Made by a program: the position numbers and the translations under genes. A stretch of 64,000 nucleotides of DNA, taken from assembly GCA_029228645.1 (NCBI GenBank), contig JAPTHR010000008.1, forward strand, positions 62,001 through 126,000. The letters are read 5' to 3'. This document shows, piece after piece, positions 46,566 to 55,193 of the stretch (positions are counted from its first letter, which is position 1; every line of letters begins with the position of its first letter). The DNA is from Gammaproteobacteria bacterium Milos-ODIII6 (GTDB lineage: Bacteria > Pseudomonadota > Gammaproteobacteria > Chromatiales > Chromatiaceae). The notes beneath the pieces were generated by a model. The model was given only the letters and a program-made list of their open reading frames with translations. It made no database searches and was not told the origin of the DNA.

Positions 46566-48349
46566 AGCGTATCGCCCTGCTCGGAATGCCCAACACGGGC
46601 AAATCCACCCTTTTCAATCGTCTCACCGGCTCTTCCGCGCGGGTCGGCAACTGGCCGGGCGTGACCGTCGACCTGCTCATGGCCAAAGTTCTGCTCGGGG
46701 TCGATATGGTCGAGATCGTCGACCTGCCGGGCATCTACAACCTGCATGGCTTCTCGGAAGACGAACGCGTGGCGCGCACCTTCCTGGAGGAAAACCCGGT
46801 CGATCTGCTGCTGGTGATCGCCAACTCGACCCAGCTCGACCGCCAACTGGCGTTGATCCTGCAATTACAGGCACTGGAGCTGCCGATGGTGGTCGCGCTC
46901 AACATGGACGACGAGGCGCGCCGGCTCGGCATCCAGGTCGACACGGCGCTTCTCACGCGGGAACTGAAGGTCCCGGTGCTGAGCATCAGCGCCAAGCAGG
47001 GTTTCGGCATGGGCAGGATGCGCCAGCTGCTGACCGATACCCTCGCGCAGGTGGGGACGGCCAAATCCGCCGACCTGAATCGCGTCTTTGGCGACGACGA
47101 TGCACTCGAGGCGCGCCTCGACCAGGTGTTTCGCAGCGCGGTGCAGATGCCGCTGACTGCCACCGACCGGCTGACCGACCGCATCGACCGGGTGCTGCTG
47201 CACCCCTGGTTCGGTCTGCCCCTGTTCTTCGCCGCCATGCTCGCCCTGTTCGAAGCCGTCTATACCCTGGGCGCACCCTTGCAGGAGGGCGTGGCGTGGT
47301 TGCTCCAAACCATCAAGACCGAAGCGGTCGAAGCGGCGGTCGCGGAATGGCATCCGATGCTGCAGAGCTTCCTGCTGGACGGCATCTTCGATGGCGTGGG
47401 TACGGTGGTGTCCTTCCTTCCCATCATCGTGCTGTTTTTCCTGTTCATGGCGATCGTCGAGGACAGCGGCTACCTGTCGCGGGCCGCGTTTCTCATGGAT
47501 GCCTTCATGGCGCGCCTGGGTCTCGACGGGCGCGCCTTCGTGATGCAACTGATGGGTTTCGGCTGCAACGTACCCGCCCTGATGGGCACCCGCGTGATGC
47601 GTTCCCGCGGGCTGCGCCTGCTGACCATGCTGATCATCCCTTTCTCGCTGTGCTCGGCGCGCCTGCAGGTGTTCGTGTTCTTCATCAGCGCGGTATTCGA
47701 TCCCTGGGCCGCGCCGCTGGTGTTGTTCAGCCTGTACATCATGAGCTTTGCGGCGGCCTTCCTCACCGCGCTGCTCTATCGCGGCCGGCTCGCCAACCAG
47801 GACCCGCTGTTGCTCGAACTGCCGCCGTACCGCTTCCCCACACTGCCGCAGATGTGGCTGCGTGGCTGGCGCGAGGTGGCCCATTTCCTGCGCGAGGCGA
47901 GCGGCTTCATCCTGCTCGGGGTGGTCCTGGTCTGGGCCCTGACCCACTATCCTGCTGACGTCGCCCCAGCCGGCCCGGAAACCCTCGCCGGGCAACTGGC
48001 CGCGCTGTTTGCGCCCATTTTCGCGCCGCTGGGCATCGACCACCTGATGACCATCGCCTTGCTGTTCGGCTTCGTCGCCAAGGAGGTCGTACTTGGCGCC
48101 ATGGCGGTCATTTACGGCGCCGGCGAAGGCGAACTGGCCGGCATCGTGGCCGGCAGCACGGATTGGGTACAGGCCTATGCCTTCATGCTGTTCGTCCTGA
48201 TCTACACCCCCTGCCTGTCGACCGTCGCGGTGCTCAAGCAGGAGTCGAAGAGCTGGCGGTTCACCGCGCTGGCCGTCGCCTGGCCACTCGCCCTGGCCTG
48301 GCTGCTGAGTTTCACCTTCTACCAGACGGCCCGCTGGCTGGGCTTCTGA
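46562..48349 (+). CDS. feoB: Ferrous iron transporter B
   Basis: A 595-residue inner membrane Fe2+ transporter. The N-terminal G domain has G1 LLGMPNTGKSTLFNRLTGSS-type sequence (GMPNTGKST), G3 DLPGIYNL and G4 NMDD; the membrane half has gating motifs FLPIIVLFFLFMAIVEDSGYL, GFGCNVPALMGTR and CSARLQVFVFF, then FVAKEVVLGAMAV and a second nucleated core near TPCLSTVAVLKQES. It is shorter than E. coli FeoB (773 aa), lacking part of the C-terminal region, as in many bacteria. It ends 3 bases before a long palindrome that separates it from pepN. Confidence 0.93.
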   Translation: MKRIALLGMPNTGKSTLFNRLTGSSARVGNWPGVTVDLLMAKVLLGVDMVEIVDLPGIYNLHGFSEDERVARTFLEENPVDLLLVIANSTQLDRQLALILQLQALELPMVVALNMDDEARRLGIQVDTALLTRELKVPVLSISAKQGFGMGRMRQLLTDTLAQVGTAKSADLNRVFGDDDALEARLDQVFRSAVQMPLTATDRLTDRIDRVLLHPWFGLPLFFAAMLALFEAVYTLGAPLQEGVAWLLQTIKTEAVEAAVAEWHPMLQSFLLDGIFDGVGTVVSFLPIIVLFFLFMAIVEDSGYLSRAAFLMDAFMARLGLDGRAFVMQLMGFGCNVPALMGTRVMRSRGLRLLTMLIIPFSLCSARLQVFVFFISAVFDPWAAPLVLFSLYIMSFAAAFLTALLYRGRLANQDPLLLELPPYRFPTLPQMWLRGWREVAHFLREASGFILLGVVLVWALTHYPADVAPAGPETLAGQLAALFAPIFAPLGIDHLMTIALLFGFVAKEVVLGAMAVIYGAGEGELAGIVAGSTDWVQAYAFMLFVLIYTPCLSTVAVLKQESKSWRFTALAVAWPLALAWLLSFTFYQTARWLGF

Positions 48350-48351
48350 GG

Positions 48352-48526
48352 CTCCCTGAGGGGGCTTCTAAATACTCTGGGCATTTCAGATTGAGATGCC
48401 AAATGTTTCAGGTCGAGGCGCGAACCGCACGTAATAGCCAGCTATTGCGAAGGTTCGGAACGAAGAGCTGGGGCATTTGGCGCTCAAGCTGTTTGCTTAC
48501 GAGTAATTAGAAGCCCCCTTCAGGAG
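48352..48526. repeat. 175-bp imperfect palindrome between feoB and pepN
   Basis: The left arm begins CTCCCTGAGGGGGCTTCTAA and the right arm is the near reverse complement ending TTAGAAGCCCCCTTCAGGAG. The arms match in blocks over about 75 bases each (CTTCTAA, TACTC, CAGxTTGAG, CCAAATG, AACC) and meet at a central AATAGCCAGCTATT near 48439. It fills the gap completely: the feoB stop is 2 bases from its left end and the pepN stop lies inside the right arm. It could form a long hairpin and act as a bidirectional terminator, or be a MITE-like element. Confidence 0.8.
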
Positions 48527-51192
48527 GTCTCCAGGCTCTTCGCCGCCACCTCGTACACGTCCTTGGACACCTTGGTCTGCATCACGCGTTCGAGTTGTTC
48601 GCGCATCAGCGCCTGGCGCTCCGCGTCGTAGCGCTGCCAACGCGCCATCCCGCGCAGCAGGCGCGCCGCGATCTGCGGGTTGAGCGCATCCAGGGTCAGC
48701 ACCTGGTCAGCCAGGAAACGATAGCCACTGCCGTCCGCCGCATGGAAATGCACCGGGTTGGCGTTCACGAAGGCGCCGATCAGGGACCGCACCTTGTTGG
48801 GGTTCTTGATCGAGAAGGCCGGGTGTTGCATCAGGTCCTGCACCTCCTGCAGTACCTGCGGGCGGTCCGCGACCGCCTGCACGCTGAACCACTTGTCCAT
48901 CACCAGGGCATCCTGCCGCCAGCGCTGCGCGAAGTCCGCGAGCGCCTCCTCGCGCGCGGGGTGTTCGCCTTCGGCCAGCAGGGCGAGCGCCGCCATGACA
49001 TCGGTCATGTTGTGCCGCGAGTCGTATTGCGACTTGACCAGATCAATGCAGCCCGGATCGTCATGCAGGCTCGCGAGATACCCCAGCAGGGTGTTCTTCA
49101 GACGGCGCCGTCCGATGGCATCCGCCTCCGGCTGGTACGGGGCGTCATCCTGCAACCCGCGGTAGCGTGCCAACAGCAGCTCGCGCAGCTCGCCCGCGAG
49201 CACCGCACGAATGCGCTGCCTGGCGGCGTGCAGTCGCTCCACGTCGACCACTGGCATGAAATCACCCAGGTAGCCGATGCCGGGGAGCGTCAGCAGTTCC
49301 GCGGTCAAGGCATCCTCCGATTCGGCATCCTGCACGCTCAGCCGGACCGCCTCGACCAGCGCGGCGGGTACCGTCATTGCCTGGCCCGCACGGTGTTCCT
49401 CGATCATGCGCAGGATGATCCGCTGCAGCAGGGTCTGGGCGGCGTCCCAGCGGTTGAAGCCGTCGCTGTCGTGCGCCATCAGATGCAGCAGCTGTTCATC
49501 GCTCCAGTCGTACTCGACCTTGACCGGAGCGCTGAAGCCGCGCAGCAGCGAGGGCACCGGGCGCTCCGGTACATTCTCGAACACGAACTCCTGCTCGCGC
49601 TGGTTCAGCTCCAGCATCAGGCTCCCGGCCTGCTCGCTCGCCTCTGGGTGACTCACATCCAGCGCCTGTCCACGGGCATCCAGCAGGCCCAGCGCCAGTG
49701 GAATCAGGAAAGGCGGTTTGTCCGACTGGCCGGGGGTGTCGGGCACCTCCTGCTGGACCCGCAGCCGGTATTGGCGTGTCGCGGCATCGTAGCCATCGCT
49801 CACCCGCACGCAGGGCGTGCCCGCATAGTCGTACCAGTGCTTGAACTGGGACAGGTCGCGACCGACTACTTGCTGCATGCAGGCGACGAAATCCTCGGTG
49901 GTGACCGCCTCGCCGTCGTGCCGCTCGAAATACAGGTCCATCGCCTGGCGAAAACGTTCCGGTCCGAGCAGGCGCGCCTGCATGCGCACCACCTCGGCGC
50001 CCTTCTCGTACACCGTGACGGTATAGAAATTGTTGATTTCGATGTACGAATCCGGACGCACCGGATGCGCCATGGGCCCGGCGTCCTCGGCGAACTGGTG
50101 TGCGCGCAACAGGCGCACGTCATCGATCCGTTTGACCCCGCGCGAACCCATGTCGGCGGAGAACTCCTGGTCGCGGTACACGGTCAGCCCCTCTTTCAGG
50201 GACAGCTGGAACCAGTCGCGGCAGGTGATCCGGTTGCCGGTCCAGTTGTGGAAATACTCATGCGCGACCACGCCCTCGATGCCCTGGTAGTCGTGGTCGG
50301 TGGCGGTGTCCGCGCTCGCCAGGATGAACTTGCTGTTGAAGATATTGAGGCCCTTGTTCTCCATCGCCCCCATGTTGAAGTCATTTACCGCGACGATATT
50401 GAACACGTCCAGATCGTACTCGCGCCCGTATTGCTGCTCGTCCCAGCGCATCGCGCGCTCCAGCGAATCCATCGCGTAATCGCAGCGCTCGATGTTCTCC
50501 GGTTCGACATAGATACGCAGGCGTACCGGCCGGCCGGAGCCAGTGCGGTAGTCCCGCTCGATGTGGCGCAGGTCGCCAGCCACCAGGGCGAACAGGTAGC
50601 TGGGCTTGGGGAAGGGATCGTGCCATTCCGCGAAGTGACGCCCCCCGGGGAGCTCGCCGCTCGCGGCCGGGTTACCGTTCGACAGCAGGACCGGGTAACG
50701 CCCGCGGTCGGCCTCGATGCGCACCTCGAAGGGCGCCATCACGTCCGGCCGATCGGGATACCAGGTGATCTTGCGGAACCCTTCGGCCTCGCACTGGGTG
50801 CAGAACATGCCGCCGGAGCGGAACAGGCCCTCCAGGGCGGTATTCGTCTGCGGCGAGATGCGCACCGCGCTGGTGAATTCGAAACGCTGCGGCAGATTCA
50901 ACAGGCGCAGGCCGCCCTCCTCCAGACGATAGGCCTCTTTCCCGAGGCGCGTACCGTTCAGCTCCAGCCATTCCAGCTCGAGTTCCTCACCGTGCAGGAA
51001 CCACTGGCCGGTATCGCCACGGTAGGCCGGGTTCGCGCAGACCTGCATCCGGCTGGTCACGCGCGCACCATCCTCGTGCAGCTCGAATTCGAGGCGTACG
51101 CCCTCGACCCGATGGCTCGGTGGCTGGTACTCGCTCAGATGGATGGCTTTGGGTGTGGCTTCTCTCATGTCGGGTCCGGTGAGTTGATTCAT
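48520..51192 (-). CDS. pepN: Aminopeptidase N (M1 family)
   Basis: An 890-residue zinc aminopeptidase acting on cytoplasmic peptides. The exopeptidase motif is GAMENKGLNIFNSKF and the zinc site is VVAHEYFHNWTGNRITCRDWFQLSLKEGLT-type sequence (HEYFH and Glu in LKEGL). The long helical C-terminal domain ends VYEVAAKSLETS. Length matches PepN. The start is not certain: ATG 51192 (MNQLTGPDMREATP) is used, with ATG 51168 (MREATPKAIHLSEYQ) an equally good option; neither has a clear ribosome-binding site. Divergent from grxC; convergent with feoB. Confidence 0.95.
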   Translation of the reverse strand: MNQLTGPDMREATPKAIHLSEYQPPSHRVEGVRLEFELHEDGARVTSRMQVCANPAYRGDTGQWFLHGEELELEWLELNGTRLGKEAYRLEEGGLRLLNLPQRFEFTSAVRISPQTNTALEGLFRSGGMFCTQCEAEGFRKITWYPDRPDVMAPFEVRIEADRGRYPVLLSNGNPAASGELPGGRHFAEWHDPFPKPSYLFALVAGDLRHIERDYRTGSGRPVRLRIYVEPENIERCDYAMDSLERAMRWDEQQYGREYDLDVFNIVAVNDFNMGAMENKGLNIFNSKFILASADTATDHDYQGIEGVVAHEYFHNWTGNRITCRDWFQLSLKEGLTVYRDQEFSADMGSRGVKRIDDVRLLRAHQFAEDAGPMAHPVRPDSYIEINNFYTVTVYEKGAEVVRMQARLLGPERFRQAMDLYFERHDGEAVTTEDFVACMQQVVGRDLSQFKHWYDYAGTPCVRVSDGYDAATRQYRLRVQQEVPDTPGQSDKPPFLIPLALGLLDARGQALDVSHPEASEQAGSLMLELNQREQEFVFENVPERPVPSLLRGFSAPVKVEYDWSDEQLLHLMAHDSDGFNRWDAAQTLLQRIILRMIEEHRAGQAMTVPAALVEAVRLSVQDAESEDALTAELLTLPGIGYLGDFMPVVDVERLHAARQRIRAVLAGELRELLLARYRGLQDDAPYQPEADAIGRRRLKNTLLGYLASLHDDPGCIDLVKSQYDSRHNMTDVMAALALLAEGEHPAREEALADFAQRWRQDALVMDKWFSVQAVADRPQVLQEVQDLMQHPAFSIKNPNKVRSLIGAFVNANPVHFHAADGSGYRFLADQVLTLDALNPQIAARLLRGMARWQRYDAERQALMREQLERVMQTKVSKDVYEVAAKSLETS

Positions 51193-51292
51193 GGCTGCAG
51201 CGAGCGCTTCGGATGGGGGTTCCGTCGGGGTTTTCCCGGTGTCGATGCCAGCAGGCAATTGTTAACATCGGTCAATATTTGGAGGAGATATA

Positions 51293-51604
51293 ATGACACC
51301 GAAAATCGAGATGTATACCACCGGCATGTGCCCGTATTGCGTGCGCGCCAAGATGTTGCTGCAGAACAAGGGAATGCATTGGGAAGAGATCCGCGTGGAT
51401 GTCGAGCGTGACCGCATGCTCGAGATGATGCAGCGCAGCGAGCGCCGCACCGTGCCGCAGATCTTCATCGACGACCACCATGTGGGCGGCTTCGACGACA
51501 TGGCGGCGCTGGATGCCCGCGGCGAGCTGGATGCCCTGCTGCACATCCCCAGCCACGAGGCCCCGGTACACAGTTTCGACCACTCGGAAGACGCCCCTAC
51601 CTGA
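51293..51604 (+). CDS. grxC: Glutaredoxin 3
   Basis: A 103-residue class I glutaredoxin reducing disulfides with glutathione. IEMYTTGMCPYCVRAKMLLQ carries the CPYC active site (about 13-16); RRTVPQIFIDDHHVGGFDDM contains the cis-proline TVP and the glutathione-binding GG-DD. The C-terminal tail (HEAPVHSFDHSEDAPT) is longer than usual and acidic. GGAGGA lies 7 bases before the ATG. First of a tight run grxC-hslR-hypothetical. Confidence 0.94.
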   Translation: MTPKIEMYTTGMCPYCVRAKMLLQNKGMHWEEIRVDVERDRMLEMMQRSERRTVPQIFIDDHHVGGFDDMAALDARGELDALLHIPSHEAPVHSFDHSEDAPT

Positions 51605-51609
51605 GAAAC

Positions 51610-52011
51610 ATGACGCAAACCGAACCTGCAGACAGCATGCGCCTGGACAAGTGGCTCTGGGCCGCCCGCTTCTTCAAGACGCGCAAGCTGGCCGCAGAGG
51701 CCGTGCAGGGAGGCAAGGTCCACCTCAACGGGCAGCGCACCAAGGCAGGCAAGGAAATCCACCCGGGTAGCCAGCTGACCATCAGCAAGGGCCCTTTCGA
51801 ATGGGACATCACGGTGGCGGCAATCCCCAAGCAGCGCCGTCCCGCCAGTGAAGCGCGTCATTTCTACACCGAGACCGAGCGGAGCCATGCCCGCCGCCAG
51901 GAATTGACCGAGCGCATCCGCGCCGAAAAGGCGGCCCACCCGGGCTCCGATCATCGCCCCAACAAGCGCGAACGCCGCCTCATCCATCGCTTCAAACAGT
52001 CCGTTCAATAA
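51610..52011 (+). CDS. hslR: Heat shock protein 15 (S4 RNA-binding protein)
   Basis: A 133-residue protein with an N-terminal S4 domain, MRLDKWLWAARFFKTRKLAAEAV followed by GGKVHLNGQRTKAGKEI (segments RLDKWLWAARFFKTR and VHLNGQRTKAG). Hsp15 binds 50S subunits carrying stranded peptidyl-tRNA and returns them to translation. The C-terminal tail is strongly basic and helical (RPNKRERRLIHRFKQ). Starts 5 bases after grxC; its TAA stop shares one base with the next ATG (TAATG). Confidence 0.93.
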   Translation: MTQTEPADSMRLDKWLWAARFFKTRKLAAEAVQGGKVHLNGQRTKAGKEIHPGSQLTISKGPFEWDITVAAIPKQRRPASEARHFYTETERSHARRQELTERIRAEKAAHPGSDHRPNKRERRLIHRFKQSVQ

Positions 52012-52469
52012 TGGATCAGGACGCCTTCCGCGAGACCTACCGTGAGGTCAACGAACGTTTCTGCGCGTTCGAGAAGAGCGTGCTGACCAACCGTTGCGAC
52101 TGTACCCGCGCGGAGCGCTTCTGCATCGCGGAGCGCGAGGGGGTGCACTGCGGATCACAGACCGGGCAGCGACGTTGCCTGCGGTTCCTGGCGCTGGTGC
52201 GCGAGCATGCCCAGTTCGCCCTGCGCACCCACGAGGACAAGGCGACCCTCCCGCATGGCAAGGCCATGCGCCTGCAGGTCGGCGGAATGCGTGGGGTACG
52301 GGCGCTGCTCGAGCCGGAAAACCCTTCCCCGCTGGAGGTCCCGGACGTGGATGCCCTGCTGGCGTCCGCCGAGCAAAGCTTCGGGGACCTCGAACGCCTG
52401 CCCTTCTCCGAGCTCATGCCCCACATTGCCGCCTACGAGGTCCGGCCGCGACGATCGCGTCGACGCTAG
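52011..52469 (+). CDS. Hypothetical protein with N-terminal cysteine cluster
   Basis: A 152-residue soluble protein. Near residues 29-56 there are five cysteines within NRCDCTRAERFCIAEREG and VHCGSQTGQRRC, approximately C-x-C-x8-C-x8-C-x8-C, suggesting zinc or iron-sulfur binding. The rest is helical and charged (LRFLALVREHAQFALRTHEDKA, split as LRFLALVREHAQFA) and ends in a basic run. Translational coupling to hslR (TAATG) suggests a related role, perhaps in ribosome or stress metabolism, but that is inference. No family assigned. Confidence 0.6.
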   Translation: MDQDAFRETYREVNERFCAFEKSVLTNRCDCTRAERFCIAEREGVHCGSQTGQRRCLRFLALVREHAQFALRTHEDKATLPHGKAMRLQVGGMRGVRALLEPENPSPLEVPDVDALLASAEQSFGDLERLPFSELMPHIAAYEVRPRRSRRR

Positions 52470-52538
52470 GGGTGACTTTCACCACCCTCTGCAGCTAAGC
52501 TCCCGGCCCCGCTTCTCCAGCTGTACCGGTCACCCCAG

Positions 52539-53954
52539 ATGAAATTTGCCGTATCCCTGATTGCAGTCCTGCTTCCCTCGCTCGCCCTCGCCGGGGACCT
52601 GCACATTCCCGACATGACCGCCGCCCCGGTGGGTTTCGCGGCCCTGCTCGTCTTCGGTCTGGCTTATCTGCTGGTCATGGCGGAGGAATTCACCAACCTG
52701 CGCAAATCCAAGCCGGTCATCCTGGCCGCCGGGATCATCTGGGTGATGATCGCCATCACCTACCGATCCTACGGACTGCACACGGAGGTGGAATACGCGG
52801 TGCGGCACTACCTGCTCGAATACGCCGAGCTGATGCTGTTCCTGCTGGTTGCGATGACCTATATCAACGCCCTCGAGGAGCGCAACCTGTTTGCAGCCCT
52901 GCGCAGCTGGTTGATCCAGAAACAGTTCAGCCTGCAGCAGCTGTTCTGGATCACCGGGGTACTGACCTTCATGATCTCCCCCATTGCCGACAATCTGACC
53001 ACCGCCCTGCTGATGAGCGCGGTCGTTCTGGCGGTTGGCGGGGACAAGCGGCGCTTCGTGGTGCTCGCCTGCATCAATATCGTGGTGGCGGCCAATGCCG
53101 GGGGCGCCTTCAGCCCCTTCGGCGACATCACCACCCTGATGGTGTGGCAGAAACACATCGAAACCCCGACTGGCGTGATCGACTTCTGGTCTTTCTTTTC
53201 GCTGTTCCTGCCCTCGCTGGTCAATTGGATCCTGCCCGCAGTGATCATGTCCCGTTTCATCGGCGCCGGACAGCCTGAGGCAGAGACCAGCATCCAGTGC
53301 CCGAAACGCTTCGCTTTCGCGGTGGTCTTTCTGTTTCTGCTCACGATCGTCACCGCGGTCAGCTTCCACAGCCTGCTCGGCTTGCCGCCAGTCATCGGCA
53401 TGCTCACCGGGCTCGCCTACCTGCAGCTGCTCGGCTACTACCTCAAGATGACCCACACGCGCGACTGCATGATCGACCGCGAAGACTGCGAGGATATCGG
53501 CACCCCGGTGCCCTTCGACGTGTTCCGCAGCGTGGCGCGTTCCGAGTGGGACACCCTGCTGTTCTTCTACGGGGTGGTCATGTGCGTCGGCGGGCTGGGC
53601 TTTCTCGGCTACCTCTCGCTCGCCTCGGAGGTCATGTACACCCAATGGGGACCTACCGAAGCCAACGTGACCGCCGGCCTGATGTCCGCGCTGATCGACA
53701 ACATTCCGGTGATGTTCGCGGTGCTCACGATGCATCCCGAAATGAGCCAGGGCCAGTGGCTGCTGGTCACCCTCACCGCCGGCGTCGGCGGCTCGCTGCT
53801 GTCGATCGGATCCGCCGCCGGCGTTGCCCTGATGGGACAGAGCAAAGGCATGTACACCTTCTTCGGCCACCTCAAATGGACACCGGTGATCGCGACGGGC
53901 TACGTGGCCAGCATCGCCACGCACTTTTTGGTCAACCAAAGCCTGTTCACCTGA
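52539..53954 (+). CDS. nhaD: Na+/H+ antiporter NhaD
   Basis: A 471-residue inner membrane protein of the ion transporter superfamily with about 12 helices and a likely N-terminal cleavable or signal-like segment (MKFAVSLIAVLLPSLALAG). Conserved NhaD blocks: FMISPIADNLTTALLM, ANAGGAFSPFGDITTLMVW, SALIDNIPVMFAVLTMHP and GVGGSLLSIGSAAGVALMGQ. NhaD exchanges Na+ or Li+ for protons, favoured at alkaline pH, and is frequent in halophilic or alkaliphilic gammaproteobacteria. It stands alone, 69 bases after the cysteine-cluster gene. Confidence 0.92.
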   Translation: MKFAVSLIAVLLPSLALAGDLHIPDMTAAPVGFAALLVFGLAYLLVMAEEFTNLRKSKPVILAAGIIWVMIAITYRSYGLHTEVEYAVRHYLLEYAELMLFLLVAMTYINALEERNLFAALRSWLIQKQFSLQQLFWITGVLTFMISPIADNLTTALLMSAVVLAVGGDKRRFVVLACINIVVAANAGGAFSPFGDITTLMVWQKHIETPTGVIDFWSFFSLFLPSLVNWILPAVIMSRFIGAGQPEAETSIQCPKRFAFAVVFLFLLTIVTAVSFHSLLGLPPVIGMLTGLAYLQLLGYYLKMTHTRDCMIDREDCEDIGTPVPFDVFRSVARSEWDTLLFFYGVVMCVGGLGFLGYLSLASEVMYTQWGPTEANVTAGLMSALIDNIPVMFAVLTMHPEMSQGQWLLVTLTAGVGGSLLSIGSAAGVALMGQSKGMYTFFGHLKWTPVIATGYVASIATHFLVNQSLFT

Positions 53955-54042
53955 CACTGGCGAGCCGCGCTACGGCTTCGGCATCAAGGTTTTGCCGGGA
54001 TGACCGATAAAATTGGACAGGTTTGAAAACAGGTCGGTCAGC

Positions 54043-54633
54043 GTGACAGAAGAAACAAAGCCCCCTCCAGCCGATGGCGGCGCTGCTGGCGCCGGCCCGC
54101 AGATATGGCTTGGCGGCCGCTGGATACCGGCGCACCAGGCCTGGACCCGCATGGAATTCGCCACCGATATCGTCAACTCGATCGAGAGCTTCAACCAGCG
54201 TTTTCCCAAACTCAGCACGCCAAACACCCGCGAGGTCGTCCCCCTGGTGCGCCAGCGCCTGCGTGAAATCTCGCTGCGCATGCCCGAAAGCGCCGAGCCG
54301 ATCGACCCCGGAGCGCTGCTCGGGCAACTGCTCGAGACGGTGTCCCCGGAGGATGCAATCGTGGAACTGCGCCGGCGCACCGGGCAGGGCATCGACTTGC
54401 GCGAGCTGATTTCCCTGGCGGGTGAGGCGGCCTACGTCGCCGCGCTCACGCGCGAGGTCGAGGAATTCCGCAGCAACAGTATCTCGGCCGAGCAGACCGC
54501 CCAGATCTGGAACGAATCGGGTCGCCCGCTGCCTGGCGGCGGACTCTGGTCCGGCAAGCGCATCGAGGAGATGCGCGTTCAGTCTCCGCCCTCATCCGAC
54601 TCGAAATCCAGCGACGCCGAGTTGATGCAGTAG
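54043..54633 (+). CDS. Hypothetical protein (196 aa)
   Basis: A soluble protein, GTG start at 54043 (alternative TTG at 54013 would add ten residues). It has a Pro/Gly/Ala-rich N-terminal tail, then [28 protein letters not shown]-type helices (segment [17 protein letters not shown]), a helical middle with [15 protein letters not shown] and [18 protein letters not shown], and a Ser-rich end. Nothing identifies a function. Its last 55 bases overlap the convergent msrB, so both reading frames share DNA there. Confidence 0.55.
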   Translation: MTEETKPPPADGGAAGAGPQIWLGGRWIPAHQAWTRMEFATDIVNSIESFNQRFPKLSTPNTREVVPLVRQRLREISLRMPESAEPIDPGALLGQLLETVSPEDAIVELRRRTGQGIDLRELISLAGEAAYVAALTREVEEFRSNSISAEQTAQIWNESGRPLPGGGLWSGKRIEEMRVQSPPSSDSKSSDAELMQ

Positions 54634-54986
54634 CGCATCCCGGTGGGCGCCGGACCATCCGGGAACAGGTGTCCAAGGTGCGAGCCACATCGCTGGCAAT
54701 GCACCTCGGTGCGCGCCATGCCGTGGCTGCTGTCCCGCTGCTCCTCCACCGTCGGCCCCTGCAGTGCTTGGGTGAAACTCGGCCACCCGGTGCCCGAATC
54801 GAACTTGCTGTCCGAGCCGAACAGCGGCTGCCCGCAAACAGCGCAGCGATAGGTCCCCTTCGCCTTGTTATCCCAGTACCGGCCGGTGAACGGCCGCTCC
54901 GTGCCCTGCTCCGCACAGACGTGGTACTGCTCCGGCGAGAGACGTTCACGCCATGTGGACTTGTCCCGGTATTCCTCGTCGCTCAT
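54579..54986 (-). CDS. msrB: Peptide-methionine (R)-S-oxide reductase
   Basis: A 135-residue enzyme that reduces methionine-R-sulfoxide in proteins. Zinc-binding CAVCGQPLF and [16 protein letters not shown], the TGWPSF block, and the catalytic Cys in [11 protein letters not shown] are all present. The ATG at 54986 has GGGAGAA 6-7 bases upstream, so the longer frame is rejected. The 3' end overlaps the convergent hypothetical gene by 55 bases. A perfect palindromic repeat lies 32 bases upstream of the start. Confidence 0.95.
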   Translation of the reverse strand: MSDEEYRDKSTWRERLSPEQYHVCAEQGTERPFTGRYWDNKAKGTYRCAVCGQPLFGSDSKFDSGTGWPSFTQALQGPTVEEQRDSSHGMARTEVHCQRCGSHLGHLFPDGPAPTGMRYCINSASLDFESDEGGD

Positions 54987-55017
54987 GTCCAATTCTCCCA
55001 GTTTTCCTGTAGCCAGC

Positions 55018-55050
55018 AGGGGTCGGAGTCGGAAACCGACTCCGACCCCT
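55018..55050. repeat. Palindromic repeat, second copy of the GGGGTCGGAGTCGG family
   Basis: A perfect 15-bp inverted repeat (AGGGGTCGGAGTCGG / CCGACTCCGACCCCT) around an AAA loop, just upstream of msrB. It matches the hairpin at 597-627 in arm sequence and loop length. Half-copies of the arm are visible near 15127-15138 and 60720-60733 inside REPIN-rich regions. Confidence 0.85.
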
Positions 55051-55193
55051 GCCAATGCTATCTCCGCAAATGAAACCCTGGCCGTGAAGTCCCGCGTTTT
55101 TGCGGGGTTAAAGGCCAATCACCTTGCACCCGGTTTTCCAGGCTCAATATACTGAAGAGATGAAGCTTTCCCAGCCACTTTCCGGAATCCCCC

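Noticed and set aside
48595-51411. 938-codon open frame on the plus strand opposite pepN
   Set aside because: Long, but it lacks recognisable motifs, runs into grxC in another frame, and results from codon bias opposite a real gene.
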